From: Prosopocoilus inquinatus
Lineage: Eukaryota > Arthropoda > Insecta > Coleoptera > Lucanidae
Assembly: GCA_036172665.1 (NCBI GenBank)
Contig: CM069877.1
Span: 13,040,501-13,104,500, forward strand
Direction of reading: 5' to 3'
Length of the DNA stretch: 64,000 bases
Below are positions 1-10,105 of the stretch, in pieces. The number at the start of each line of letters is the position of its first letter. Positions within the stretch are counted from its first letter, which is position 1. The notes beneath the pieces are model-generated. The model was given only the letters and a program-made list of their open reading frames with translations. It did no database searches and was not told the DNA's origin. Made by a program: the position numbers and the translations under genes.

Positions 1-86
1 GTACGCTTTCCTTTATATTTTTTACGATTTCCTTTATTTCTGTTCCATTTTTACTCGTCGTATTTCTTTGTTCTCTTGTTTCTATT
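1..86. other. T-rich flank of the Copia insertion
   Basis: Pyrimidine-rich sequence with no coding potential. It resumes at 2770-3000 on the other side of the Copia element, so the element interrupted one T-rich tract. The last five bases (82-86, CTATT) are the left target duplication. Confidence 0.6.
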
Positions 87-261
87 TGTTCAATTCTCTG
101 TTCGCAGTAAAGCCTCCAAATTACTTCAGATTCGTTTAATTTAACTTTAAAGTGCAAAATATAAAACTGACGGAAATATTTTTATTTCAACTTTTTTTTA
201 TCAACATACGTATGTGTGGTTACCAATTTAATTAGGCGTTATTAAATTGCATATTTTAACA
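87..261 (-). repeat. 3' LTR of the Copia element
   Basis: 175-bp LTR, TG at 87-88 and CA at 260-261, near-identical to 2589-2764. The adjacent purine run on the minus strand (262-270) marks it as the 3' LTR. Confidence 0.93.
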
Positions 262-270
262 CCCCTCCTC
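262..270 (-). other. Polypurine tract of the Copia element
   Basis: On the minus strand GAGGAGGGG immediately precedes the TG of the 3' LTR, the expected place and composition for plus-strand priming. Confidence 0.8.
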
Positions 271-321
271 AATTTAATAACCATACATAAAATTAATGTT
301 TACAGAAACAATAAAAATTAT

Positions 322-2517
322 TCAAAAATGTCTGTCGAGTTCCAACTGCAGGCGTAGTTTTTCAAATTGACATCTTATCAAACCTTTCGTCAGGATGTCC
401 GCTATTTGATCTTCAGTCTTGACATATTGGACGTTTAAGATCTTCTTAGTGTAGAGATCTCGAATGAAATTATATTTGATTTCAATATGTTTTAGACGCT
501 TGTGTTCCCAACGCTGAAGTACGTGAATGCAAGCTTGATTGTCTTCAAACATCTTTACTGGCAGATGGACGAGTTCGTCGAGTAGATTTTTTATCCACAA
601 TAGTTCAGTAGCGGCCACTGCCAAAGCAATATACTCTGCTTCGGTAGAAGATAAAGCAACACTCGTTTGTCGTTTCGTAGACCAACAAACTGTGTTTCCA
701 AAAACTTTCAATAAATATCCAGATGTACATTTTCTATCTTCTTCACTTCCCCAATTTGCATCAGCGTAACCCACCAAGCTATCTTCTTGCTTTTGTCGAT
801 AAACGAGTCCTAGGTCCAATGTTCCCTTAATATACCTTAGAATCCTCTCCAAACCTTTCCATTCAACTTGCGTCCAATTATTTTGAAACCTGCTGTAATA
901 ATTGATAGCTGCGCTAATATCTGGTCGGGTTGTTACCATGGCTTACATAAGACAACCTATCAACTCTCGATAGGGTTGATCCAAATTTTCATTTTCATTT
1001 TCTGATGTTCTTCCTGCTTCAGGCTTAGTTTCTATAGGTGTAGAGCTTGGTTTACATTCTTCCATGTTAAACCTTTTCAGCAAATTTTTGAGATAAATAG
1101 GCTGACTGAGAAATATCTCATTTTCTTTTCTGCAGATGTTAATTCCCAAAAAGATTTTGGTTCCCCTAAATCTTTCATTGGAAATTTTTTCTTTAGTTGC
1201 GTTTTAAGATTCTTCGATTTTATCTTTGTCATTTCCGATTAGCAATATGTCATCGACGTACACTAACAGGTAAAGTTTCGTATTTCCAGACTTATAAATG
1301 TATAAACATTTATCAATGTCCGATTGAAGCAATCCAATTTCCTTTGTGTAAGTATCAAATACTTCATACCAAGCTCTTGGTGCTTGTTTTAACCCATATA
1401 TCGTACTATTTAACTTACACACTTGTCCTTCTGTGCATTCGACTCCTTTAGGTACTGTCATGTAAATTTCTTCTTTCAAAGTTCCGCGAAGAAAAGCATT
1501 TTTCACATCCATTTGCTGTAATTGCAAATTTTCTTTGGCAGCTAGCGACAGTAATGTTCTAAGTGTGGTCAGACATGCAACAGGGGCATAAGTTTCTTCA
1601 AAATCATATCCTTTCCGCTGGCTACAACCTTTTATCACTAATCTTGCTTTAAATTTTTCTACATTCCCCGCTTCATCTCGTTTTAATTTAAAAACCCATT
1701 TATTATTTATAAATTTCTTTCCAGGTGGAAATGTAGTTAAAGTCCAAGTTTTATTTTCATCGAGAGCCTTTAATTCTTCTTTTACTGCTCTTTTCCACTC
1801 TATTTTGTCTCTTCTCATTTCTGTGTCTTCAAAGTTTTCCGGTACATCATCTACGAACGTTTCAGCATTCAGAGTCAATATGGCATAATCTTCCAAATAT
1901 TCTGACCTTCTTCGATTTCTGCCACTACGTCGAACACTTTCTTTGTTTTCTTTCAAAAATTCTTCAGCTTCTTTGTTCATTCCTTCCAGTTTATCATCTG
2001 TTGCATATTTTTCTTTCTGCTTTGTCTCTGCAGACAATTCTTCCTCCAAATTAGCTCCAGTTGCACGCAATTCTCGAATTAATTTATCAAACTTCAAAAA
2101 GTGATCACCTAAGGTGTCATTTTTAATGTCAAATTTCTTTGTCAGTAGTGTTTTGCGTAATAATAATTGATTTGCCATACCTTTTCGCTCAAATGTAGCC
2201 GCAAAAGAAGACCACAGATGATAGGCTGTCTCTTTGTCTTTGGCATATTCCAAATGGCTATCGGATATTCTTTGAATAATTTGGGACATGCACTTACGAT
2301 CAAGCTTCCGCAAGTTATTCAGCTTTTCTTCCTTTTTGGCGTTTTGCTGAGCTGTATCCGTTGCGACTATTTCCACCATTTCCGTAAATGGCTTCTTCAC
2401 AAAATTCAACAAATCCAATTCATCAAGTAATGTCTCGATTCGAAATTTCCAGTTGTTGAAATTTGTCCCGTCAAACAATGGAATGCGATATTTTTCTAAT
2501 TCCGCTGTCATGCTCAA
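322..2517 (-). pseudogene. Copia gag-pol remnant (gag start, reverse transcriptase, RNase H)
   Basis: The largest open stretch (2517-1204, 437 codons) begins with a Copia gag N-terminus (FDGTNFNNWKFRIETLLDE). It then passes abruptly, near residue 165-200, into the spacer before reverse transcriptase and the RVT_2 domain (WVFKLKRDE, NAFLRGTL, GLKQAPRAWY). The catalytic YVDD box is present near its end. The frame then breaks. Further reverse transcriptase lies at 1149-943, and after one in-frame stop the connection/RNase H part continues at 939-322 (SSTEAEYIAL, the usual Copia RNase H motif). Zinc knuckle, protease and integrase catalytic regions are missing. A normal Copia polyprotein is a single frame of about 1,300-1,400 residues, so this copy is non-functional. 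Confidence 0.92.
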
Positions 2518-2574
2518 TCAATTTATCATGCAGCCCAGAAGACCAGTTTTCTTAATCTTGCACTTTATTCCAAT

Positions 2575-2588
2575 CTGGGCCCATAACC
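2575..2588 (-). other. Primer-binding site (initiator tRNA-Met half)
   Basis: On the plus strand CTGGGCCCATAACC directly abuts the LTR. This matches the anticodon stem-loop of eukaryotic initiator tRNA-Met (anticodon CAT). Copia-type elements prime from a half-tRNA cut in the anticodon loop, so the site supports both the family and the strand. Confidence 0.85.
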
Positions 2589-2764
2589 TGTTCAATTCTC
2601 TGTTCGCAGTAAAGCCTTCAAATTACTTCAGATTCGTTTAATTTAACTTTAAAGTGCAAAATATAAAACTGACACAAATATTTTTTATTTCAACTTTTTT
2701 TTATCAATATACGTATGTATGGTTACCAATTTAATTAGGTGTTATTAAATTGCATATATTAACA
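2589..2764 (-). repeat. 5' LTR of the Copia element
   Basis: 176-bp LTR matching 87-261, followed on the minus strand by the primer-binding site at 2588-2575. Confidence 0.93.
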
Positions 2765-3021
2765 CTATTGTTTATTTTTGCCAAATTATAACTATTTATT
2801 TCACGATCTGTTTCAGTTCTCTTTCGTTTTCACTTTTCGAATTAACTTTCGAATTTCTTACAGTTTCCTGTTTTTGTGTCGTCAGTTTTCTTTTATTTCT
2901 ATTCAATTTATTCTTCGCATTTCTTTGTTCGCGAATTTCTATTTTCAATTTTTTAGAGTTAAGGTTAGCCTCCTTTTTTGTTTCTTCTTTTCGAATTAAT
3001 TTTCGTACCTATACAATATAT

Positions 3022-4086
3022 AGGGTTTTTTATTATTTTAATTTTGCACCCTATCTAGAGGGTTTATTTTAGGAGCTAGAGCTAAACTTGTAGGGTTTTA
3101 TGTCTATTATCTTCTAGGATTATCATGAAAAACAAAAGCGCATCGCAAGTAGGAGAAAAAAAAAATTAATTTTTGTTTTTTTTTTTTTAAATGGAACACC
3201 CTGTATATTGTTTGCTAAGATGAAAGATCATATTTTCCTAATTCCAAAAATATAGTACAATGCGATCAACGGAATTTATAATTAGAGCAAGCTGTGATAT
3301 TTTCCAAAAAGTTGGCAACACAGGCTTACAGTTTGAAATAAAAAATTGTGTGTCAAAATTGTGACATTCCTTTTTTTAACGATTGATAATAAAACGGATT
3401 TTTCTTATGGAAGTCTTTCTAATATTCTAAAAAAAAGGTTTAAACCAGCATCCATACAAAATAAAATAACAAAATAAAGATTGTATAAAGCACGAGCATA
3501 ACCTCAAATACGACTGTCAACTTATTACCAATCACAGCCTCCTCTAATTATGAATTCCATTGACCACCCGGTATAATGGTTGATATTTGGAAGAGCGATT
3601 TGTGAGATATTTGAGGTTAGAATATCAATAAATTAATGTTTAAGCGTTTAAGGCGGCTGGAAATTTGTTTCTTATTATTAATCCATTGTGTTTAATTAAC
3701 ATATTATGTATTTTTGAAATCAGGAAAATGTGATCTTTCATCCTAGCAAACAATGTACAGGATGTTCTATTTGAAAAAACAAAAATTGTATTTCTTCTCC
3801 AATTAGCGATGCGCTTTTGTTTCTTGTGACAATTCTAAAAGATAATGGACATAAAACCCTACAACTTTTGCCTTTAAAGTTTTTCTCTAGCTCCTAAAAT
3901 AAATTCTATATTCTGTAATCTGTAACTTTTTAACGGGCTGTTAAAATTTAGAGGTCCTTTAAAATTTTAAATACAGTTCCATGATTGGTTGTTACCATAG
4001 CAACAAAATTTAACACCCCTTTAAATTTAGCGGTTTTGATACAGAATAGACCCCTAGATAGGGTGCAAAATATAAAAAGAAACCTG
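3022..4086. mobile_element. Inverted-repeat DNA element with ~220-bp arms
   Basis: The two ends are imperfect inverted copies. The left arm (about 3022-3260) and right arm (about 3690-4086) share the blocks TTTTGCACCCTATCTAG, a purine/pyrimidine stretch, and AAATGGAACACCCTGTATA with its mirror. A TA dinucleotide follows the right end (4087-4088). No transposase is visible. A related left arm starts at 36119. This is probably a non-autonomous Tc1/mariner-class element. The right arm is interrupted at about 3905-4054. Confidence 0.6.
3905..4054. mobile_element. MITE nested in the right arm, CTATTCTGTA ends
   Basis: Comparing the arms of the host element shows about 150 bp of extra sequence here. 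Its ends read TCTATATTCTGTA (left) and GGGGTCTATTCTGTATC (reverse complement of right), the terminal motif also seen at 43080-43327. Confidence 0.5.
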
Positions 4087-5508
4087 TACACATTCCAAAG
4101 GTATAGAAAACGCAATTAGCAGATATGTAAGTTGGGTTGCCTACGCATTAACATACAGTATACCCAAATGCACAAATATTTTTACACAATTGAAATAAAA
4201 TTACGTTTTTAACGAAACCCATTTCTTCGATATTTAAATAATTGCAAAACATTTAAAATTATTACTGATCATGTAGGTATTACAGGAATCTGTGTCAAAA
4301 GTGATCGTTTTACAGACACACTTATTAATTGTTACTTACTGAAAACATGAGTTGTTAGTAACCTAACACCAGGAAAAAAAAAGAAAAAGAAACATCACAT
4401 AAGCAGCCTTACTTTATGTTTCTAATAGGACAGGCTGTATTAAGCAAACAGTAATTTACTAATTAATTGCATGGTGTACCTATATGCACACCACACTCAA
4501 TGATTAAACACTTAGAACATTAGCATAAAGAACTATACAGTATAATAGACCTTAATAGACCAAAAACATGTTGAAACTGTCTTGCTGTCGGTGTCCTCAA
4601 CTACAACCGACGGAATGCATCCGTAAGAGCTTTCGTTGGTCGGTTGCAACGTCATATCGCAATCGCAAACATAAAAACTAATATAAACTTACGTAAGGAG
4701 CAACGATAGGAATGAATGTGACTTACGCCCCCGACATAAAACTGAGTTGGCCTCGCCGCCTTACGCAGCCCTTGATATCCATGTTCTAGTTCTGTATATG
4801 ACATAATGTGCACACATTCCGACGGGATTATAAACTGTAAACACTAAAAGGAAGAAAGAAAGCACGGTGCTATAAAAAAAGTGCAGCAGTTTCGAAGGCG
4901 AGTCTACTTACACAGGAAAACAAACAACTTCAAGCTCACAGGTATATTGAGCAGGTCAGAACTTATTGATTACTTGTATCCCACACTCTTTATTTTCTGC
5001 TGTTAAGTTCACAGGGGTCAACGACAAGTCCTGTTGACTTGCAGTCAAACAAAACAAATTCTTAAGGTGGAGACTCCCACGTTGTTTGCTGCATGTTGTT
5101 ATTTCTGCGTAGGTCAAAAATAGAGAGAAGGTTGTGTCTCACTTTTTCTATTTTCGATCGTTGGTAACCCTGAAGGTAATTTAATTAATAACTAATTCTC
5201 AATAAACTGCTGTTATTTTTAAGTGTAAAACAACATGAATCGATTATATTATATTTTAAAAAGTAATTTATAAATTAAGTAGCTTGTGCACGTACTAAAT
5301 TATCAAATGTGCGTGTTTCTAGCAGTGTCACCAACTATCAAGAATAATAATCCGCCGGACAGAGCTTAAAATTCCGCCAAATTATATTTATATCAATTCA
5401 AAACTAGTTAAAAAATACATTTATCGTAACGCAGGAAAGAATTTGAGAAAAGTCAGAACATACACATGAATGCAGCCAACATGAGACACAGAAAATTAGA
5501 TTTATGCT
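4087..5508. other. No gene recognised
   Basis: AT-rich unique-looking DNA. No open frame with recognisable product, no RNA gene and no clear repeat boundary. Confidence 0.4.
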
Positions 5509-5660
5509 GGGTATTCACACTTCCGGCAAAAGGCATCCGGCATTCGGAATCCTGTTCGTGATTGGTTGATTTAAAATTTCTGAACTTTAAAATTTTGAAT
5601 CAACCAATCACCAAAAGGATTTCGAATGCCGGATGTCGTACGGCGAAGGTATCGAAACCC
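5509..5660. mobile_element. Palindromic MITE
   Basis: Imperfect inverted repeat covering nearly all of its 152 bp. The left arm has GGGTATTC, CATCCGGCATTCG and GATTGGTTGATT; the right arm carries the complements in reverse order. No coding capacity. Confidence 0.65.
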
Positions 5661-5666
5661 AACATT

Positions 5667-5884
5667 ACACTCGAAAGTAAAAAAGAACAGTTTCCTGTAA
5701 TTGTTCTTTCTCAAAATGGTATCGTTTAAATTAAATATGAATAGTACAGATGATATATAAACATTTAGGCCCTCTTTTTCCATCGCAGCATCACAGTTTA
5801 ACTTTAAACCTCGCTTTATTCCAATAATAAAGAGATTACACTAAACTGTTTTTGTCTATTTTTTTTTTTTTTGCTTTAATCAAC
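5667..5884. mobile_element. Copy of the GAAAGCAAAAA MITE family, interrupted at its right end
   Basis: Starts CGAAAGTAAAAAAG, followed by the family's AACAGTTTCCTGTAATT and TTCTTTCTCAAAATGGTA blocks. It ends in a T run and TGCTTTAATC. The hAT-like element 5885-6412 follows at once, and after it TGCTTTCGAC repeats the family terminus, suggesting the hAT-like element landed at the MITE edge. Confidence 0.5.
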
Positions 5885-6412
5885 CAGTGGCGGCGATTCC
5901 GGGGCAATGGCGGGCAATTGCCCCCCCTCCCACCAGATTTCTCAGTATTCAAAAGAAAGGCACTAATGTGCTTAGTTTTAATAAAACATAAGTGTTGTAT
6001 ATGAGAGTTTATTTCAATTCACTGGAAATTGGTTTTCGTTTATTTTTACCTCGAGTAACCAAAACGAGGGAACTGTTTTATTTTGTTAAAACACATGCAA
6101 AAGCAGTACATTGTTGACCATGGGTTGGAAAGCAATAAAGTGTCGCTCAAATAATAGCGTTTAATTTATTTAAAAAACTAAGTGACTATTCCTTCCCATA
6201 ACATCGAAATACATTACAAATTTTGTTGCAAATCGTTTTTGAGGTCAAAAAGCGATCGCAGGATGTCGCTGTTTTATTTGAAATACATTACAATAAGTCA
6301 GGTACGAACCTTTTAAGAATTAATGACGATTGAAGTTTATTGCTGGCGACAGTATATTTTTATTTTCAACACATGCCCCTTTAGTTTTGGCACCCAATCG
6401 CCGGCGCCACTG
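5885..6412. mobile_element. Non-autonomous hAT-like element
   Basis: Ends are CAGTGGCGGCGATT (left) and CAGTGGCGCCGGCGATT (reverse complement of right), typical of hAT termini. The 528-bp interior has no transposase. The flanking 8-mers (TAATCAAC and CTTTCGAC) agree only partly, so the target duplication has decayed. Within it, 6210-6290 contains two short pieces of the 312-bp repeat of 8.7-10.1 kb in opposite orientations. Confidence 0.6.
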
Positions 6413-8534
6413 CTTTCGACTGTATACGGGAGTTCTCCAATCACCAAAATGAAGTACATACTCGGAGTTTCTCCAACTAATCCAGTATGTTCCGATAGCA
6501 TGTAGCCCAGTTTTTAATGTTCTACGATAGTTTCTCTGATTTTCTAGGATAGACTGTAACGTTGTAGTCTGGGATAGATTCTAAATTTCTAGGATATTAA
6601 AGATGAAAGAATAGGTATTTGCTTGTCGATTCTAACTTCGTTACTATAATTTGATCCTTTACAGAATTTATAAGCCACGATTCCGCTGAAGAAAACGTAA
6701 ATAAGCTAAAAAATCTGCCAGCAGCTAAATGGGAAAATCTGACTTCAAATATGATTTCAAAGTTAGAACTAGCGGGAAATCCGCCGAGTTGGCAACACTG
6801 GTTTCTGGCGGTAACTTGGACGTCACATCCGCCGTTTAAAATTAACCCACCAATCGTTCTATGTAAATTAACACACTTAATGTTCATGTAGCGAGGATTT
6901 CTAATTTTCCTAGAGACTCTCTAGTTATAATATGTTCACAAAATAAAAGACCACTGGCGGTGTAGCGTTGTAAAAAATACAACCGGCAACAGTGCCCTAA
7001 TTGAAAATTTGGTAACTATCCCTGGTTCTAAATTTAATAATTATTATAAATTCATGGTTTTTACCTTATCGTGCGCAAGCAATTTTATAACAGACAAACT
7101 GTAATTAATGAAACGGCTCGTTAAAATGAATATAAATGTAAATAATCTAATGGTAGAATTGAATTGACAAATTACTTTGACATGAAACTTCAAATACTTT
7201 GCCAACTTAGGGGATTTATGTTTTATACCAACATAATGCAACAGGTGGTTATTTTTTAATTTGTGAACAACGTATAGAGTCTGGCAGAATAGCGTGCACT
7301 TTTAATTGGTTCCGCCATATTTCAACAAAAATGTATTTCAACCAATCATAAGAAGGAATGGAAATGCAGTTTGACTCCAACACTTGAATTCAGGGTTGCC
7401 AGGTTAGGTGAAATTCCACCATTTGGGCTACATTTTAGACATATTTGGCGTTTAAAAATTTTGCTTTGCGCCCGGCCGATGAGCCTGATTTGGGCTACTT
7501 TTGTTTTCTTTAGATAACGGCACTCAACAAAAATCTACATCTACATAATAACCCTTGAAACAAAACTATACCACTGACCAAAGATTCCAAAAATTTGAAA
7601 CCACAGAGTCGATGCAAAACCGCTACTTTAATTTTTAGGCATTACATGACGGGAATATTTCATTTTCTTTTTTGTTTTTTGTTCATTTCATGTTTTGTCT
7701 TTCTCTTTTTTGTTTTGAAGAATTGATGCTCTGCATTTTATTCAAGGATCACTTGCTTGATTTGGTCCTTTCATTTCCTGACTAATTTCTTGACTTGCAA
7801 AAGTTTTCGGCTGGAGAATCACCGATTCATCGTTTATTTTTTCGTCATCCCATTCCTCTTTTGTTTTTTTTTTCTTTCTGTGGGTTGCATTTTTCCTTTT
7901 TTAATCGAATTGTTTTTCGTGTTTCATGGATTCCTTTATACAATTCTACGAGTTTGCTTTTACTTACAAAAGCTTCCGTCGATTTTCATTTTATTCCGCC
8001 TTGCTCTTCTATTTTTATCAAATCGATTTTTCACCTTTTGTCGATTGACGCTTTTTCACAATTGTCTTATGTTTTCTACTAGTTTTTTTTTTTCATCTGG
8101 AGACTTATTTGTCTTTTGTTCGTCTTAGGCCCGCTCTTTTCATTCCTGATTAACTTTTACCGTTGATCAATTCTTGGAAACAGAGACAATAGGAGTGTTC
8201 TTTTTACCGCAAAACTCAGAGTAACTCAGCGGCACTCAGTAACTTTGGAAATTTGTATGTTTTTTTTACACTCTCGTTGGTGAGATTATGTGAGCTACTT
8301 CCGAATCAATCAAATAGGGATTTAGGTTAGAATGCATGCGTATGTAATGGCCGAATGTCTGGTTAGACGTTTGCGCGATGTCAATGCAATTAACTTGTTT
8401 TTTTTTTTTAGAACGTTTTAACTCAGCAAAACTCACCTCATTTCTGATATTTACTGATCTGAGTCGAAAGTAAAACGAATACACCTAATTTCTCAATTGG
8501 AACTATGAGAATAAATTAACAATTAAAGTTAATA
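6413..8534. other. Gene-free stretch with repeat scraps
   Basis: No credible coding sequence. About 7200-7251 resembles the end of the 21908-22520 element (CAACAGGTGG followed by T-rich sequence). From about 7660 to 8130 it is T-rich simple-like sequence similar to 23.2-24.3 kb and 46.2-47.4 kb. Confidence 0.45.
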
Positions 8535-8676
8535 TCTGCTTTCTTTTGCTTAAAATTTTGAATCTGGTTTCGAATAGTTTGAATCTGGATTACGTAGTTG
8601 TTTCAAGAAAACACCTGACTTGAATGTGACAGTTCAGATTTGAATTAACGATTGACAGTTCACCTATAAATATACT
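8535..8676. mobile_element. Truncated copy of the GGTGCTTTCTTTCGCT MITE family
   Basis: Begins CTGCTTTCTTTTGC and follows the family through TTTCGAATAGTTTGAATC and GATTGACAGTTCACC, then stops where the 312-bp array begins. Fuller copies lie at 29003-29294, 29363-29594 and 30912-31138. Confidence 0.6.
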
Positions 8677-8730
8677 TTTTTAGAAAAATTTTGTGCAAAT
8701 CGTTTTTGATTGCAGTGAGAACCTCGAGCA

Positions 8731-8779
8731 GCCTCTGGACAGCTGTTTCAGCCCTGCTTGGGGCTTCTTCAGCCGAAAC
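8731..8779 (-). ncRNA. Hammerhead ribozyme candidate, array unit 1
   Basis: Same layout as 9859-9907 on the minus strand. In this outermost unit one stem I base differs (GTTTCGG rather than GTTTCTG), giving one mismatch in stem I. Expected cut between 8738 and 8737. Confidence 0.65.
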
Positions 8780-9042
8780 GTAGCTCGACATTCCCACTGC
8801 AGACCAAAAACGACTTGCCCAATTTATTCGCAAATGCGATGTAAGAATGATGAACATATAAAATAGCGACATCTTACTATCGCTTTTTGACCTAACATTG
8901 CAGTAGGATAGACAAATTGAAGCGGGATTTGCTCCTAATGAGTCCCCCATGCAAGGCGGCCATGCTTGCTGTCAAAGCATAATGAAAGATTTTAGAAAAA
9001 TTTTGTGCAAATCGTTTTTGATTGCAGTGAGAACCTCGAGCA

Positions 9043-9091
9043 GCCTCTGGACAGCTGTTTCAGCCCTGCTTGGGGCTTCTTCAGCAGAAAC
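9043..9091 (-). ncRNA. Hammerhead ribozyme candidate, array unit 2
   Basis: Identical to the 9859-9907 motif on the minus strand, with stem I fully paired. It lies 312 nt from its neighbours, so a transcript across the array could release exact 312-nt monomers. Confidence 0.72.
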
Positions 9092-9354
9092 GTAGCTCGA
9101 CATTCCCACTGCAGACCAAAAACGACTTGCCCAATTTATTCGCAAATGCGATGTAAGAATGATGAACATATAAAATAGCGACATCTTACTATCGCTTTTT
9201 GACCTAACATTGCAGTAGGATAGACAAATTGAAGCGGGATTTGCTCCTAATGAGTCCCCCATGCAAGGCGGCCATGCTTGCTGTCAAAGCATAATGAAAG
9301 ATTTTAGAAAAATTTTGTGCAAATCGTTTTTGATTGCAGTGAGAACCTCGAGCA

Positions 9355-9403
9355 GCCTCTGGACAGCTGTTTCAGCCCTGCTTGGGGCTTCTTCAGCAGA
9401 AAC
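9355..9403 (-). ncRNA. Hammerhead ribozyme candidate, array unit 3
   Basis: Identical to the unit 2 motif, on the minus strand. Confidence 0.72.
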
Positions 9404-9614
9404 GTAGCTCGACATTCCCACTGCAGACCAAAAACGACTTGCCCAATTTATTCGCAAATGCGATGTAAGAATGATGAACATATAAAATAGCGACATCTTA
9501 CTATCGCTTTTTGACCTAACATTGCAGTAGGATAGACAAATTGAAGCGGGATTTGCTCCTAATGAGTCCCCCATGCAAGGCGGCCATGCTTGCTGTCAAA
9601 GCATAATGAAAAAT

Positions 9615-10097
9615 AATCAAAAACGATTTGCACAAAATTTTTCTAAAATCTTTCATTATGCTTTGACAGCAAGCATGGCCGCCTTGCATGGGGGACTCAT
9701 TAGGAGCAAATCCCGCTTCAATTTGTCTATCCTACTGCAATGTTAGGTCAAAAAGCGATAGTAAGATGTCGCTATTTTATATGTTCATCATTCTTACATC
9801 GCATTTGCGAATAAATTGGGCAAGTCGTTTTTGGTCTGCAGTGGGAATGTCGAGCTACGTTTCTGCTGAAGAAGCCCCAAGCAGGGCTGAAACAGCTGTC
9901 CAGAGGCTGCTCGAGGTTCTCACTGCAATCAAAAACGATTTGCACAAAATTTTTCTAAAATCTTTCATTATGCTTTGACAGCAAGCATGGCCGCCTTGCA
10001 TGGGGGACTCATTAGGAGCAAATCCCGCTTCAATTTGTCTATCCTACTGCAATGTTAGGTCAAAAAGCGATAGTAAGATGTCGCTATTTTATATGTT
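9615..10097 (+). repeat. Inverted part of the 312-bp array, about 1.5 units
   Basis: Reverse-orientation continuation of the repeat with the same 312-bp spacing: TTCTAAAATC occurs at 9641 and 9953. The second unit is cut at 10097, next to the right 12-bp flanking repeat. One complete hammerhead core lies at 9859-9907. Confidence 0.95.
9859..9907 (+). ncRNA. Hammerhead ribozyme (type I, minimal stem III), candidate
   Basis: Stem I is GTTTCTG (9859-9865) with CAGAGGC (9901-9907): seven pairs, two of them G-T. The core is CTGAAGA (9866-9872). Stem II is AGCCC/GGGCT around loop CAAGCA (9873-9888). GAAA is at 9889-9892. Stem III is the zero-loop CAG/CTG at 9893-9898. The cleavage triplet is GTC, cut expected after 9900. 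All conserved core positions are canonical. The only departure is an A-T rather than G-C pair next to the core in stem II. A loop-less stem III should act best as a dimer of neighbouring copies, as proposed for other short-stem-III hammerheads. Read by eye; no folding program was run. Confidence 0.75.
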
Positions 10098-10105
10098 TAT
10101 AAATA

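Larger units (their letters stand above)
87..2764 (-). mobile_element. Internally deleted Ty1/Copia LTR retrotransposon
   Basis: A complete insertion of 2,678 bp on the minus strand. LTRs of 175 and 176 bp (87-261 and 2589-2764) both run TG...CA. The target duplication CTATT is perfect (82-86 and 2765-2769). A primer-binding site abuts the 5' LTR and a polypurine tract abuts the 3' LTR. Copia elements are usually about 5 kb. This copy keeps the start of gag and the reverse transcriptase/RNase H region but lacks the zinc knuckle, protease and integrase core. The two LTRs differ at a handful of positions, so the insertion is fairly old. It could move only with help from an autonomous relative. 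Confidence 0.95.
8678..9611 (-). repeat. 312-bp tandem repeat, three units, minus orientation
   Basis: Three near-identical units with an exact 312-bp period: the block TAGAAAAATTTTGTGC starts at 8681, 8993 and 9305. Only a few substitutions separate them, for example CCGAAACG in unit 1 versus CAGAAACG in units 2 and 3. Each unit holds the same 91-codon open stretch, but units are so alike that this is not evidence of coding. Each carries a hammerhead-type core on the minus strand. At 9612-9614 the array meets an inverted array. A 12-bp direct repeat (8665-8676 and 10098-10109) brackets the whole structure, consistent with insertion as one piece. Confidence 0.95.
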
